The notes under the pieces: model-generated
What the model was told of the DNA's origin: nothing
Database searches by the model: none
Seen by the model: only the letters and a program-made list of their open reading frames with translations
Part shown: piece after piece, positions 10,085 to 18,689 of the stretch
Position numbering within the stretch: position 1 is the stretch's first letter
Layout of the letters: every line of letters starts with the position of its first letter
Program-made: the position numbers and the translations under genes
NCBI GenBank assembly: GCA_964420285.1
Contig: CAYQTE010000004.1
Span: 69,110-133,109 of the forward strand
Direction: 5' to 3'
DNA length: 64,000 nt
Origin: CAYQTE01 sp964420285
GTDB taxonomy: Bacteria; Planctomycetota; Phycisphaerae; Tepidisphaerales; Tepidisphaeraceae

Positions 10085-11013
10085 GGCGTGCGGAGTTTGC
10101 CCATCTGGCCGGTCATTCCGTGCCACGCTCCGCGTCCGATCGCTCGAATCTTGCGATATTTGTTCGTCTCAAACAAGAGCAGAAACAGCATCTCGCCGGC
10201 AAAGCGCCCGATATCCGTGATCACCGCATGCGGCTGGCCGTGCCAATGCCGACAGTCGCAGATGACACGGTTTCGCGTGATGTAATAGCGTCGAAACGGC
10301 GGATGGTTGCTGGTGGCGAAGCGAAACCCAAGAAATCGGTGTGCTCGCGGATGGCCGATCGAATGGTCCATAAGCGGTTTAGTCGAATAGGCGACGCGCC
10401 AACCGTGGTTGCGAAGTCGCAGACAATACTCGTTGTCGACAAAGTCGATGAAGAAATCGTCCTGGAACGTGCCCGTTTGTGCGAACGCGCTGAGCCGCAA
10501 CAGCGATCCAGACGTGATGGCCGTGGGCTGCTCGATGTACGGCAGTTGCGGCCGCAGGGGGCGGGCAAAGAGTTTCTCGATCGACGGATCAACGTAATTG
10601 GCGGCGACGACCGCCAGCCGCCGGCGGAATGGGCAGGCCAGGTAGGTCTGGATCAGTCCGTCAATGCAGGTGGAACTGACCAGCGTGTCCTGGTCCATCG
10701 TCAGCAGCCAGCGGAAGCCGTGGCGGATGGCGGCGCTGGCGCCCCGGTTCAACGCCGTGGCAACGCCCATGTTCTCCGTATTCTGCAGCAGTTCAATTTC
10801 GCCGCGACGTTGCAGATCCAGAAGCATGTCCCGTCCGCGCCCGGTCGTCGCGTTATCGACCACCATCACGCGGGCGACCTGCCTGCCCACGGCTTTGATG
10901 CGCCCAGGCAGCTTGTCATCGGGAAACCATGTCACCACAACCGCCGCGGTCTGGGCCGGTTGCGGCGGCGCCTCAAGATCATCGGCCGGACTAATGTGCG
11001 GTGCGTCCGTCAT
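10081..11013 (-). CDS. Family 2 glycosyltransferase, rhamnosyltransferase-like
   Basis: The 310-residue GT2 protein shows the signature order of the RfbF/RfbN-like rhamnosyltransferases: VVVTWFPDDKLPGRI at the N-terminus, VVDNATTG, NMGVATALNRG, then the metal site LLTMDQDTL. The segment ITSGSLLRLSAF followed by FFIDFVDNEYCLRLR is the acceptor-side motif of that group. A hydrophobic stretch near the C-terminus (GEMLFLLLFETN) may associate with the membrane. It overlaps both neighbours by 4 bp (ATGA). The donor sugar is not determinable from sequence; rhamnose is a family-based guess. Confidence 0.87.
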   Translation of the reverse strand: MTDAPHISPADDLEAPPQPAQTAAVVVTWFPDDKLPGRIKAVGRQVARVMVVDNATTGRGRDMLLDLQRRGEIELLQNTENMGVATALNRGASAAIRHGFRWLLTMDQDTLVSSTCIDGLIQTYLACPFRRRLAVVAANYVDPSIEKLFARPLRPQLPYIEQPTAITSGSLLRLSAFAQTGTFQDDFFIDFVDNEYCLRLRNHGWRVAYSTKPLMDHSIGHPRAHRFLGFRFATSNHPPFRRYYITRNRVICDCRHWHGQPHAVITDIGRFAGEMLFLLLFETNKYRKIRAIGRGAWHGMTGQMGKLRTP

Positions 11014-13523
11014 TTTCGGCGCAGTGCGTCAACCAGACGGCTCATGGCCCGCAGCGGGCCGGTCATTTCCCACGAGATGCTGGATCGGATGTCGCCAATG
11101 ATGATATCGGCGGAGTATCGAGAGGAGACAACCGGACGCGGCGCCGGCTGCTGACCGCGCAATCGCATGATGGCGTTGCGCAGCGGCGCCGAAATCCGCC
11201 ACGACGGCGAATCCCAATACGCGTCCACCAGCCGCTGATAGGCGTCCGGATCGCCGTTGGCCGGAACCGGCGCCGGCGGCGTCGAGCCAGCGGCGCCTGA
11301 TGCCGTGGGCGATGGTGCGGGAACCGGCGGCGTCTGGGCCGCGGCGAACATCCCAACCGCCAGTTCCAGCGCCCCGGCCAGATCGGGGCCGGCGTGGGCC
11401 AGATACGGGCGCAGGCTCCGCATGTGATTGGCATAGCGACCCGTCGTCCGCGACATGCTGTCTGCGCTTACGCGATACCAGAACAGGGCTTCGGGGATCA
11501 CCTGGATCACATATCCGGCCAGCGAGGCTTTGGCGTATAGTTCCCAATCCTCAAACCCCACGCCGTGATCGTCGGTGAATCCCCCCAATGCCAGAAAAAC
11601 ATCGCGGCGAATAAGGGCATTGCTGTCCCCGAACGAATTGACGAATGCACCGGCCGCCGTCGCGCCGCCGATGGGCAGCCAGCGGTGCAGAATGCCCACA
11701 TCGCCGCCCGGCGCCTTGTCTCCGGAGAAGAAATCGAGCAGACAGGTGAAAATATCGGCCGACCCGCTGCGCGCGGCCGTCGCAAATGTGGCCAGCTCGT
11801 CCGGCTTGGCCACGTTGTCATCGTCCATGAACAGAATCCACGTCCCGCGCGAAACGGCCGCACCGCTGTTCCGCGCAGCGCCGAGGTACAGATTCCTCTG
11901 CCGCACGATCTTCCAACCCCGGCGGTCGAATTCCTCCCGCAGCGAATCAATATGCTCGATCGCCGCCGGCGCGGCACTGCCGTCATCGACCAGAATCACC
12001 TCGAACGCCCCGAACGTCTGTGCTCGCAGCGAGTCGATGGCCTGCTCCAACAGCACCGGCCGGTCGTGCGTGACCAGAATCACGCTGATAAACGGCCCGT
12101 CCGCACGCTCGGCCAGTGTGCCCGATTGTCCGGACAGCGGTCCTTTCCTCCTCCCCTTGTACTCAGGGGGAGGACTGAGGTGGGGGTTCTTCGCAAGCGG
12201 CTCGGCCCGGTCCGAGCCGCGACCGACGCCATCGCCGTCAACGCCTACCCAACCCTCCCCCTGAGTACAGCCAGATGGGATTAAGGGGTGGCCCCGCGTG
12301 GATTTACACTCGCCGGCTCCCAATTCGCCGGTTCCATAAAGATCGCGGGCGATCTGCTCATGCCACTCAAGCCACAGCCGATGCGTCACCTCCGGTTCGA
12401 CCGTCGGACGCGATGGCGCCTGCCCCACGCGGATCGCCTCGGCCAGTCGCTCGGCCAGTGCGCCGGCGCGCGCCGGGAAAAGCGTTCGCGACCGATCCCG
12501 CGGGTCGATCAGTTCCGGAATCCCCCCAACATCCGTTGCCAGCAGCGGGATGTCGTTCGACAGACATTCCATCACCGTATTCGGCGAGTTTTCCAGTAGC
12601 GAACAGATGACGGCCAGCCGCCCGCTCTGACCCAGATATTCCAGTGCCCCCGCGTGGTCCAGCGTGTCCTCGATCGACACCGGGAATTTCCACTTCGCGG
12701 TGCGCGACTGGATGTAACTCCGGCTCGGCTTCCCATCCACCGTCGTCAGCTTCCCCAGAAAAGTCACCGACAAACTCATCGCCGCATCGAGCTTGTCCAC
12801 TGCATCGCAAAAGACGGTCAGCCCCTTGCGCGTTTCCAGCCGGCCGAAAAACACCAGTTCGTTCACGGGCCGGGCAACCGGCTCGACAGGGTCGCCCGCC
12901 GGGCGATACGTCGCCTGAATGTACTGAATGCATTCGATCGATTCGGGCAACTTCCAGCCGTGGTCTTCCATCCAGCGGAGCATGTACCGGCTGGGGCTGA
13001 TAAGCCGATCGGCCAGGGCGACGCTGGTGCGTTCCATGTGGTCGGTTTGCAGGTCCTCGATATCGGTCAGGAACAATCCCATTCCGTCGCGATGCCATGC
13101 GGTGGGGCTGTGTGTGCCGACGGCGAACAGCGTGTTGGCAAACGCCAGACCCTGCTTTCTGGCCAGCAGCGAATAAAACCCATGCCCACGCCATTCCGGA
13201 AAATGAACCAGGTCGAAATGCCGATCGCGCAGCCAGTGATACACGTCCAGCGACGCCCGCGCCTGCGTATGCGGCCGGGTAAACGGACACAGCGCCGGCA
13301 GCGGGACGAATTCGATATTCCTATTGGCGAAGTCGTTTCGCCAATAGTCGATGGTCTGGTTTTCGCAGAAATCGCCCAGGATAAAGAGCACGGTGACGCG
13401 ATGCCCCGCATCGGCCAGTCGCTGGGCCAAGGCGCGGTAGAAGGTGCCGATCCCGCCGTTGCGGATCGGTCCGGCGATGTCGCCGGTGGCGATACAAATT
13501 TGCAGCGGCCTGGCCGTGGGCAT
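11010..13523 (-). CDS. GT4-GT2 fused glycosyltransferase with a repeat-encoded linker
   Basis: The first domain (to about residue 405) is a GT-B, GT4-type transferase: GGIGTFYRALAQRLADAGH at the N-terminus, FFGRLETRKGL as the phosphate-binding strand, and the E-x7-E region SLLENSPNTVMECLSNDIP. The second domain (about residues 480-700) is GT2: FISVILVTHDRPVLL, VILVDDGSA, and MDDDN as the metal site. The linker between them is translated from a palindromic dispersed repeat (12145-12305), giving the low-complexity sequence NPHLSPPPEYKGRRKG. A Pro/Ala-rich tail follows. The ATG at 13523 precedes the first strand; a TTG at 13604 would add 27 residues. It is first in the three-gene operon. Confidence 0.85.
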   Translation of the reverse strand: MPTARPLQICIATGDIAGPIRNGGIGTFYRALAQRLADAGHRVTVLFILGDFCENQTIDYWRNDFANRNIEFVPLPALCPFTRPHTQARASLDVYHWLRDRHFDLVHFPEWRGHGFYSLLARKQGLAFANTLFAVGTHSPTAWHRDGMGLFLTDIEDLQTDHMERTSVALADRLISPSRYMLRWMEDHGWKLPESIECIQYIQATYRPAGDPVEPVARPVNELVFFGRLETRKGLTVFCDAVDKLDAAMSLSVTFLGKLTTVDGKPSRSYIQSRTAKWKFPVSIEDTLDHAGALEYLGQSGRLAVICSLLENSPNTVMECLSNDIPLLATDVGGIPELIDPRDRSRTLFPARAGALAERLAEAIRVGQAPSRPTVEPEVTHRLWLEWHEQIARDLYGTGELGAGECKSTRGHPLIPSGCTQGEGWVGVDGDGVGRGSDRAEPLAKNPHLSPPPEYKGRRKGPLSGQSGTLAERADGPFISVILVTHDRPVLLEQAIDSLRAQTFGAFEVILVDDGSAAPAAIEHIDSLREEFDRRGWKIVRQRNLYLGAARNSGAAVSRGTWILFMDDDNVAKPDELATFATAARSGSADIFTCLLDFFSGDKAPGGDVGILHRWLPIGGATAAGAFVNSFGDSNALIRRDVFLALGGFTDDHGVGFEDWELYAKASLAGYVIQVIPEALFWYRVSADSMSRTTGRYANHMRSLRPYLAHAGPDLAGALELAVGMFAAAQTPPVPAPSPTASGAAGSTPPAPVPANGDPDAYQRLVDAYWDSPSWRISAPLRNAIMRLRGQQPAPRPVVSSRYSADIIIGDIRSSISWEMTGPLRAMSRLVDALRRK
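12145..12305. repeat. Palindromic dispersed repeat inserted in frame in the glycosyltransferase gene
   Basis: Perfect 16-bp inverted repeats TGTACTCAGGGGGAGG (12158-12173) and its complement (12254-12269) bound the core. An internal perfect 9-bp stem GCGGCTCGG/CCGAGCCGC lies near 12193-12218. The unit contributes no stop codon to the glycosyltransferase frame. A degenerate copy of the left half lies at 13663-13755 outside the gene. Confidence 0.8.
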
Positions 13524-13662
13524 AGCGCGGTTCCATCGCGCACGCGCGGCCTGCGCCGCGGTACGGTCGCGTGTTCTTGTAAGCCGATCCGCCAGCCAAG
13601 TCAACGCGGCAGGGTTTTGCCGCGGGACAGGAGCGAGCCCGATTATCGGGGCAACCGCCTTT

Positions 13663-13755
13663 TCATCCTCCCCATGGACTCAGGGGGACGACGGAGGTGG
13701 GGGTTCTTCGCCAGTTGCTCTGCGACGTCGGATTCGCGACCAATGCCGAGGCGCG
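13663..13755. repeat. Second, degenerate copy of the palindromic dispersed repeat
   Basis: The sequence ACTCAGGGGGA and then GAGGTGGGGGTTCTTCG closely matches the left half of the element at 12145-12305, including the ATTCGCGACCAATGCC-like end corresponding to CGCGACCGACGCC. It has lost the right inverted repeat. It lies just upstream of the glycosyltransferase operon, in non-coding DNA. Confidence 0.7.
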
Positions 13756-14265
13756 ATGCACGCAAAGAAAGCCCAATCCACGTTTGCTTGATCTTGGCGA
13801 GCCGTGCGCCGCTGCGTGACAATTCTTCCTAACGTGCTTTGCGGATTGAGCTTACGGCGGGAACAGGCCCCGTTTGCGTCGCCGGCCACCCCGGTTTCTG
13901 ACCGGATATCGCGGTTTTTCCAAAAAGCGATGCCGAAAACGTGCCCTAAAAGTGCCCAGAAAGTTCGAAGATGTGCTGAAAAAGTCTGAACTTGGCACCA
14001 ACTCAGCCCGGCCGAGTCCGTTCTGGGCGCGCGTTTCTTCTCCCCCTCTCCCCATCTCCCCCGCACCCCGGCTTGCTCCCTGTGCCCGAATGTCCCCGAA
14101 AGTCCCGGAGGGGGGGAGGGGGGTGACAAGGTGACTGGGTGACTTGGTGGCAAGGTGAAGAGGCGGCATTGGTGAGCTTTCGGCCGGGCATTGCACCGTA
14201 CATTAACCAAACATCGGGCCGAACGCAAGAGAAATTTTCGGTGGGCCGGTGAGGGTCCGGCGCGA
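13756..14265. other. Non-coding stretch with pyrimidine-rich run and GTGAC repeats
   Basis: I see no credible gene here: frames that stay open have low-complexity, Arg- or Pro-rich translations. A pyrimidine-rich run lies at about 14035-14075. A short set of degenerate 8-bp GTGACAAG-type repeats is at about 14122-14158, the same motif as the array at 21475-21529. Confidence 0.5.
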
Positions 14266-14269
14266 GCTT

Positions 14270-14405
14270 CACACGCAACCCGTACCAAGGCGATCGAGGA
14301 TTCCTCACGCGGAGGCGCGGCGATCGCGGAGAGAATACAATTTAACCACGGATTTCACTGGTAAACGCGCAAGGAATGATGCGTTTGGTTTGCTTCTTCC
14401 CTGTG
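14270..14405 (-). repeat. Half copy of the CTCACGCGGAGG / ACCACGGAT dispersed repeat
   Basis: This is a close reverse-complement match over about 120 bp to the right half and flank of the element at 20301-20490. It includes the flank CCAAGGCGATCGAGGATTC, the CTCACGCGGAGGCGCGG arm, the TTTAACCACGGAT segment and the AAGGAATGATGCGTT loop side. The other arm is missing. The IS66 remnant begins at once beyond it. Confidence 0.8.
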
Positions 14406-14430
14406 GTGAGTATCGCCGAACCACCTGTGG

Positions 14431-14721
14431 TCAACCCGCAACATGACCCGTGTGCCCGGCGGGCTTTCGGCCGGACGGCTTCTTGCTGACCGGCCGGGGC
14501 GCTGCGGTGGGGTTGGCCGAAGGTGGAACCGGGCTGTCGTAGGTGGTGGGCCGGTCCAGTTCCCCGAGCAGCTCGCGGGCACTGGCCAGCAGCGACTGGG
14601 CTCTTTGCAGTTGCAGCCGCAGGGAGTCAATCCGTGCCTGCTTGGCGGCCATCCGCTTGCGCAACCCAATACAGCCGGGACAAGGCGGACGCTTGGGAGA
14701 TGGTTTGCGAGTGCGATTCAC
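14431..14721 (-). pseudogene. IS66-family transposase, N-terminal fragment
   Basis: The 96-codon minus-strand frame (GTG start at 14721) carries the N-terminal hallmarks of IS66 transposases: a CPGC knuckle, a short coiled coil (LRKRMAAKQARIDSLRLQLQ), then PPSANPTAAPRP followed by KKPSGRKPAGHTGH. The usual protein has about 500 residues, so some 80 percent is missing. The frame ends at a stop where the DNA turns into the ACCACGGAT repeat (14270-14405). That suggests truncation by recombination or insertion at the repeat. No catalytic DDE residues remain, so it cannot be active. Confidence 0.72.
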
Positions 14722-14861
14722 GGCCGGTTATTATGGATGGCATCCCGTTGGGCGTCAAGTGAGGCGGTGCGGTCTTCTGGGGCCTGAGGCCGGCCATTGC
14801 CCTTGACCAGCGGTCATGGGTAAAATAGCGACGTCAACTTTTGCGGGAAGGGTAGGGTCTA

Positions 14862-16622
14862 ATGAAAATGTCAATCCGCGTCGGTCAACTGCTGGCAATT
14901 TGCATTCTTGGGCTTTTTTCAACAATTGTCCGCGGGCAGGACGCGCAGCATGAGGCTACTGCGCGCCAGTTTCTTGGGCAGCACGTCAACTCCTATGCCA
15001 ATCAGACATGGGAATACGGGGGTAAAGTGGCGGAGGTTGCCTGGGACTCCCTCCCAAGCAAGCCGAGCGCCACGACATTGCCGGTTCTGCAAGACGTTGT
15101 GGTAGACAAGGTCAACGTGGTGCAACCCATTGTTCGGCAACTGCCCCCGCAGGGTGCGACCGCAGTCCAAGTGGCGGATTTTCACAAGCAAAAGGACGAC
15201 AAGATAGACGCCGCCTTGTCTCCACTCGCGGGGCAAGTCGTCGCGGCTGAATTCAAGGTGGACGACGTGCTGGACGCGAGCAAATTTGAGTCCGGTCGCG
15301 GCGGCCGTAGCGGGATAATGCCCGGCCCAAGTGCGGGGCGGTATTTTGTGATAGGATATTTTGCACCACATGTGCCGCCGGGACGCGCAACGGCGGGTAG
15401 AGGCCAGCCCGTTAACCCAAGCCAAGCGGCCGGGTCCGCGTTTCCAAATTTAATCTACGTCTTCACTGATGACCCAGGGGTCTCAAAATGGGGGCGTGAC
15501 GAGACGCACTCCGTCATTGGCGTGGTTCAGAAGGTCGGGATGTGGATAGGCACCCAGGCAGGTTCACAGCCGCAAGCTGTCGGCGGCCTCGACCCACGAG
15601 TGCAACCGTCCGTGACCGTTCAACTGCTCTTTGTCGTCAAAAGTTTTGCATCGTCCGCGCCTGTCGCTGCAGCCCCCGCCAAGGTGGCAGTGCCAAGCGA
15701 TATCGTTAGCCGCGCCCAATCGGCGCTTGACGCGGCGACGGTTGGGTTGCAGGCAGCGCAGGCCGACGCTCAGGTCCGCCTTCAAAAGGATCCGACCTAT
15801 AAACAACTGCTCGCCGCCGCGAGCGACGCTGCGGCGAGAAAGAAGTCTCTGCAAAGCTCAGACACGGTCTTGCCGCAGGATCGACTGGACGCAGCGGCGG
15901 CATTGACCAAAGCACAGGCTCGCGCGGACCAGTATCCGGAAATATTCCTGACGACAGACGAGGCAATCAGAGGCGCGACAAGATCGCTCGCCGAGGCTTC
16001 AGCTCAGCTTGAGGTAGCGAAGGAGGCAGAGGCGGCCGCCGCAGCAGCGGCGGACGCGGCAAAGCAAGCGAACACAGCTAGGCAGGCGGATGCCGCCAAG
16101 CAGCCAGACGTGGCCAGGGGCACGGCTGCGCCCAGACCAGCGGATGCGCCTTCGCCGTCGAGCGCGGCGAAGGCGGATGCGCCGTTCAGTGCACCAGTGG
16201 CTTTGGGCACTGATATGACCGTTCAAATTGACTCCGCGAATTTTGGCCATGTAAGTTGGAAGGATTTTATGGATGGCCCCCCATCTGACGACGGAAACAA
16301 TTACCTCGTCATAACGGTGACGGTGAAGAACAACAGCGCCACTAGAAAATACGACTACATGACTTGGCGCGGCAACGCCTTTGCCGACGGAACGTTAAGC
16401 GACGACATAGGGAACTCGTACAAGCAGATCGACAAGGGCATGGAAGGGCCCGTCGGCAGCGCGGGGGACCAGTCGATCTATCCGGGCAAAACGCTAACGG
16501 ATGTGCTTGTGTTTGAGTTGCCGGTTGCGGGCGCGAAGACGCTGACGCTGGAGCTACCCGGTGGGAACGTTCACGTGCAAGGATCGGCCAAGTTTCAGAT
16601 CCGAATCGGAGGCCGCCCCTGA
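14862..16622 (+). CDS. Secreted protein with Ala-rich coiled coil and C-terminal beta-sandwich-like domain, unknown function
   Basis: I do not recognise the family as a whole. A signal peptide (residues 1-25: Lys start, hydrophobic LLAICILGLFSTIV, cut near VRG-Q) exports it. An N-terminal domain (about 30-260) is followed by a helical, Ala/Lys/Asp-rich region (about 275-440) with coiled-coil character and the tract AAAAAADAAKQANTA. Residues 445-580 look like a DUF4352-type immunoglobulin-like domain: YLVITVTVKNNS, GNSYKQID, and PGKTLTDVLVFELP. That domain order suggests a periplasmic or surface protein. A purine-rich ribosome-binding site (GGGAAGGGTAGGG) precedes the ATG. It stands alone in the accessory stretch. 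Confidence 0.7.
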   Translation: MKMSIRVGQLLAICILGLFSTIVRGQDAQHEATARQFLGQHVNSYANQTWEYGGKVAEVAWDSLPSKPSATTLPVLQDVVVDKVNVVQPIVRQLPPQGATAVQVADFHKQKDDKIDAALSPLAGQVVAAEFKVDDVLDASKFESGRGGRSGIMPGPSAGRYFVIGYFAPHVPPGRATAGRGQPVNPSQAAGSAFPNLIYVFTDDPGVSKWGRDETHSVIGVVQKVGMWIGTQAGSQPQAVGGLDPRVQPSVTVQLLFVVKSFASSAPVAAAPAKVAVPSDIVSRAQSALDAATVGLQAAQADAQVRLQKDPTYKQLLAAASDAAARKKSLQSSDTVLPQDRLDAAAALTKAQARADQYPEIFLTTDEAIRGATRSLAEASAQLEVAKEAEAAAAAAADAAKQANTARQADAAKQPDVARGTAAPRPADAPSPSSAAKADAPFSAPVALGTDMTVQIDSANFGHVSWKDFMDGPPSDDGNNYLVITVTVKNNSATRKYDYMTWRGNAFADGTLSDDIGNSYKQIDKGMEGPVGSAGDQSIYPGKTLTDVLVFELPVAGAKTLTLELPGGNVHVQGSAKFQIRIGGRP

Positions 16623-16716
16623 GCATCGCGCCGTGCGCATTACCGCCGCGAGATAACAGGAAGCGACCATCGGCGACGACGGAAGGACAGACGACAGACG
16701 TAGCGCACGATTTTTC

Positions 16717-16746
16717 TTGACAGTGGAAGGCGGCTTACGGTAGAAT
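16717..16746 (+). promoter_or_regulatory. Sigma-70-like promoter upstream of the NYN-domain gene
   Basis: TTGACA (16717-16722) and TAGAAT (16741-16746) are separated by 18 bp. The gene's ATG is 46 bp downstream of the -10 box, with the purine-rich GGAAAGGG in between. Confidence 0.55.
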
Positions 16747-16791
16747 CAATCCCCTAAATTGACCTATTGGTCGTATGGAAAGGGTCACGGA

Positions 16792-17427
16792 ATGTCGCTC
16801 AACCCGAAGCTTTCTCCCGCACAACCCGGCCCAACCCCGTCCCTCTTGGTCGATGGCTCGGCTCTTTTCTTCGGCCAACGCGCGGCCTCGCCGGACATGA
16901 ATCTCAACTATGGCGGCCTCCTTGATCTGATTCAGCGCCACGCGGGAGTTCAGGGGCAATTCAAGCCAGCATATTTTTTTACAGCCGGTGATGAGTCCAA
17001 CGAAAAACAGGCTAAGTTTCATCAGATGATCAGCGAGAATCTCCGCTGGACTGTTCGGCAGACGCCTCCACACGAGGCGAGCGTTAACAATTCGCTCCTA
17101 GGTGACGCGCCGGCGCGGATCATACGCTTTGATGCATTGATAGCGTATTCGCTCGGGCGTCTGGCGGGGCGGGACGACATTTCGCGAGTTTTCGTCATCT
17201 CGGACTCGTGGCCGCTCGCAGCCTGCGTGAAGGACTGCGTTGGCCGTGGAACCCCAGTGACCATCTGTTTTTTCGGCAATTTTATCGACACCAGGTGGCA
17301 CAAAGTTTTTCGCGATAGCGCTTCCGACAAGCTTGATTTTCTCGATCTGGATCGCGAGCCGAAGTTGTTCAATCGTCCGCGAGCCAATCTTAGAAGGGAG
17401 GAAGATGTCCTAAATGACCTGCCTTAA
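16792..17427 (+). CDS. NYN/PIN-like domain protein (putative RNase)
   Basis: The 211-residue protein has the layout of the NYN (LabA/DUF88-like) branch of PIN nucleases. A first-strand acidic motif LLVDGSALFF places D21 in the active site. A central RFDALIAYSLGRLAG helix follows, then the strand ISRVFVISDSWPLAACVK, corresponding to the 'ILVSGDGDFxPLxxxxxxxG' motif of this family, and finally TPVTICFFG. The usual GDGD reads ISDSW, so one acidic residue is kept. NYN proteins cleave RNA or act as toxins and regulators; no partner is obvious. The ATG at 16792 follows a GGAAAGGG site; an upstream in-frame start (16759) has none. It is in the accessory stretch with somewhat lower GC. Confidence 0.62.
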   Translation: MSLNPKLSPAQPGPTPSLLVDGSALFFGQRAASPDMNLNYGGLLDLIQRHAGVQGQFKPAYFFTAGDESNEKQAKFHQMISENLRWTVRQTPPHEASVNNSLLGDAPARIIRFDALIAYSLGRLAGRDDISRVFVISDSWPLAACVKDCVGRGTPVTICFFGNFIDTRWHKVFRDSASDKLDFLDLDREPKLFNRPRANLRREEDVLNDLP

Positions 17428-17518
17428 ATGCGGCAGGCGGATGATAACCATGTGTATGCGTGCGAATGCGCGCGAATTTTAGCCCATTAACAACAAATAT
17501 TTAGAAAGGGGCGTCACT

Positions 17519-17737
17519 ATGACGTTTCCAGACAATTCTCTTTCAGGGATGAACCTGAGGAATGCGCTCAGTCTTGCGCACACCCTCGCTTGCTCGATCG
17601 TACACGTCAATGGCACAGGCGACATCAGGGTATCCCACCCGTGCATATTGAAGCCCGTAACCGTAAACGCGCGGCGCAAGGATTCTGGGCGCAAACTCAC
17701 CTGCTTTCTGAAGGCCGTCATGCGCCAGAGACGGTAG
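17519..17737 (+). CDS. Small conserved-looking protein, possibly HicA-like fold
   Basis: The 72-residue frame has a strong ribosome-binding site (AAAGGGG, 9 bp before the ATG). Its predicted pattern is a helix (LRNALSLAHTLACSI), two strands (VHVNGTGDIRVSHP), a strand (VTVNARRKD) and a final helix (RKLTCFLKAVMR). This alpha-beta-beta-beta-alpha order and the size resemble HicA mRNA interferases. However, the catalytic G-S-H-H element is not evident, and only a SHP is seen in the second strand. It is therefore best called a hypothetical protein. A HicB-like remnant lies 0.6 kb downstream on the opposite strand, which is not the normal arrangement. Confidence 0.5.
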   Translation: MTFPDNSLSGMNLRNALSLAHTLACSIVHVNGTGDIRVSHPCILKPVTVNARRKDSGRKLTCFLKAVMRQRR

Positions 17738-17983
17738 TCGGGCGAAAGGAGCGTGGCCTAGTTGCTGGCGAAAATCGCCAAGGGTTTTCTAGTCGATGAT
17801 CCCGCGGGTCGTTACGGCATGCACGCCGCAAGGCAAGCGCGCCGAGCGGTGTGTAGCGGCTCGCGGGACCATTGGATTACGGGGCTTTCCAACGCCGAAG
17901 TCGCTGTAAAGTTCCAGAAGTGTGCGGGGCGGCCGATACTCGCGTGATCGACATTTGTTCTTAAGGAATTCACCGGAGTGACA

Positions 17984-18196
17984 ATGGGCATCCAAAGCGA
18001 AGAGTTCGATAGCTACACCTTCCCGGATACAAAGATAGCGGTCGTTTTGCTAAGGCATGCAGGGCAGCCTGAATGGAGCATTCATGCGGTCTACTTTCCG
18101 CATGGGCAGCGTGACTTGCCTTTCGATGGCGGGGTTTTCAGAACCACGTCCGAGGCATATGCGTTCGTTACCAACGCAATCAACGCACGTTGCTGA
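17984..18196 (+). CDS. Hypothetical protein, 70 residues
   Basis: Unrecognised small acidic-to-neutral protein. It starts at the ATG at 17984 with GGAGTG just upstream; a GTG at 17978 is possible. The sequence alternates hydrophobic strands (TKIAVVLLRH, EWSIHAVYFP) with a C-terminal helix (SEAYAFVTNAINA), suggesting a compact alpha-beta fold. GC content and codon use are lower than in the core genes on either side, consistent with the accessory nature of the stretch. The 246 bp before it (17738-17983) contain no gene I can support. Confidence 0.45.
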   Translation: MGIQSEEFDSYTFPDTKIAVVLLRHAGQPEWSIHAVYFPHGQRDLPFDGGVFRTTSEAYAFVTNAINARC

Positions 18197-18271
18197 GCAC
18201 GCGCCCAAGTCGTAAGACTAGAACCGGTCGCGAAACGCGGACGTGGCCCGATTTCTGGTTTACACGGCATT

Positions 18272-18540
18272 TCACTGTCCGGCCGGCACCGTTTGCACAG
18301 TCAGTTTCAGGCCGATGGCGTGCAGGACGGCCAGGAGAGTGGAGAGTCGGGGGTTGCGGGCGGCAGGGAACGGCCGTCTTGCGAGTAAAGCTCAAGCACG
18401 GCCGCAAACGCATCGCTGACGTTGGCAAACGCCTCTTCGAGTGTGTCGCCCTCGGTGATCAATTCGGGGATGGCCGGCGAGGTGACGGTAAACCCGCCCT
18501 CGGGTTGCGGCGTGAAGACAAGGGGAAGACGTCGGATCAT
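18272..18540 (-). pseudogene. HicB-like antitoxin remnant joined out of frame to a HigA-like tail
   Basis: From the ATG at 18540, the frame encodes a HicB-type domain: MIRRLPLVFTPQPEGGFTV, then SPAIPELITEGDTLEEAFAN and DAFAAVLELYSQDGRSLP. After about residue 60 this frame becomes meaningless and stops at 18307. In the next frame, from about 18360 to the stop at 18272-18274, the sequence reads NPRLSTLLAVLHAIGLKLTV. That is the typical C-terminal end of an XRE/HigA antitoxin (HTH, then NPxLSTLxxLLxALGL). The gene thus looks like a deletion joint between two antitoxin genes. No HicA toxin is adjacent. Function is probably lost. Confidence 0.65.
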
Positions 18541-18689
18541 GGCGGAATTATACCACACGCCCGACGGCCGGTGCCACAACACGACCGAAGACCTTGACCG
18601 ACGTTCAGGCAATGCGAACGAAAGTCCAGCCAGCCATGTTGCCAGTATTTCTCTCGCAAGTACGCGGCCAGGGTGGTATCTCTATCCGT

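Noticed and set aside
13680..14288. A 202-codon minus-strand open frame in the repeat-rich gap
   Set aside because: It crosses a dispersed repeat and GTGAC repeats and has Pro/Arg-rich translation; no ribosome-binding site and no motif.
17762..17947. A 61-codon plus-strand frame between two small genes
   Set aside because: No ribosome-binding site, overlaps no conserved pattern and has an irregular composition; probably chance.
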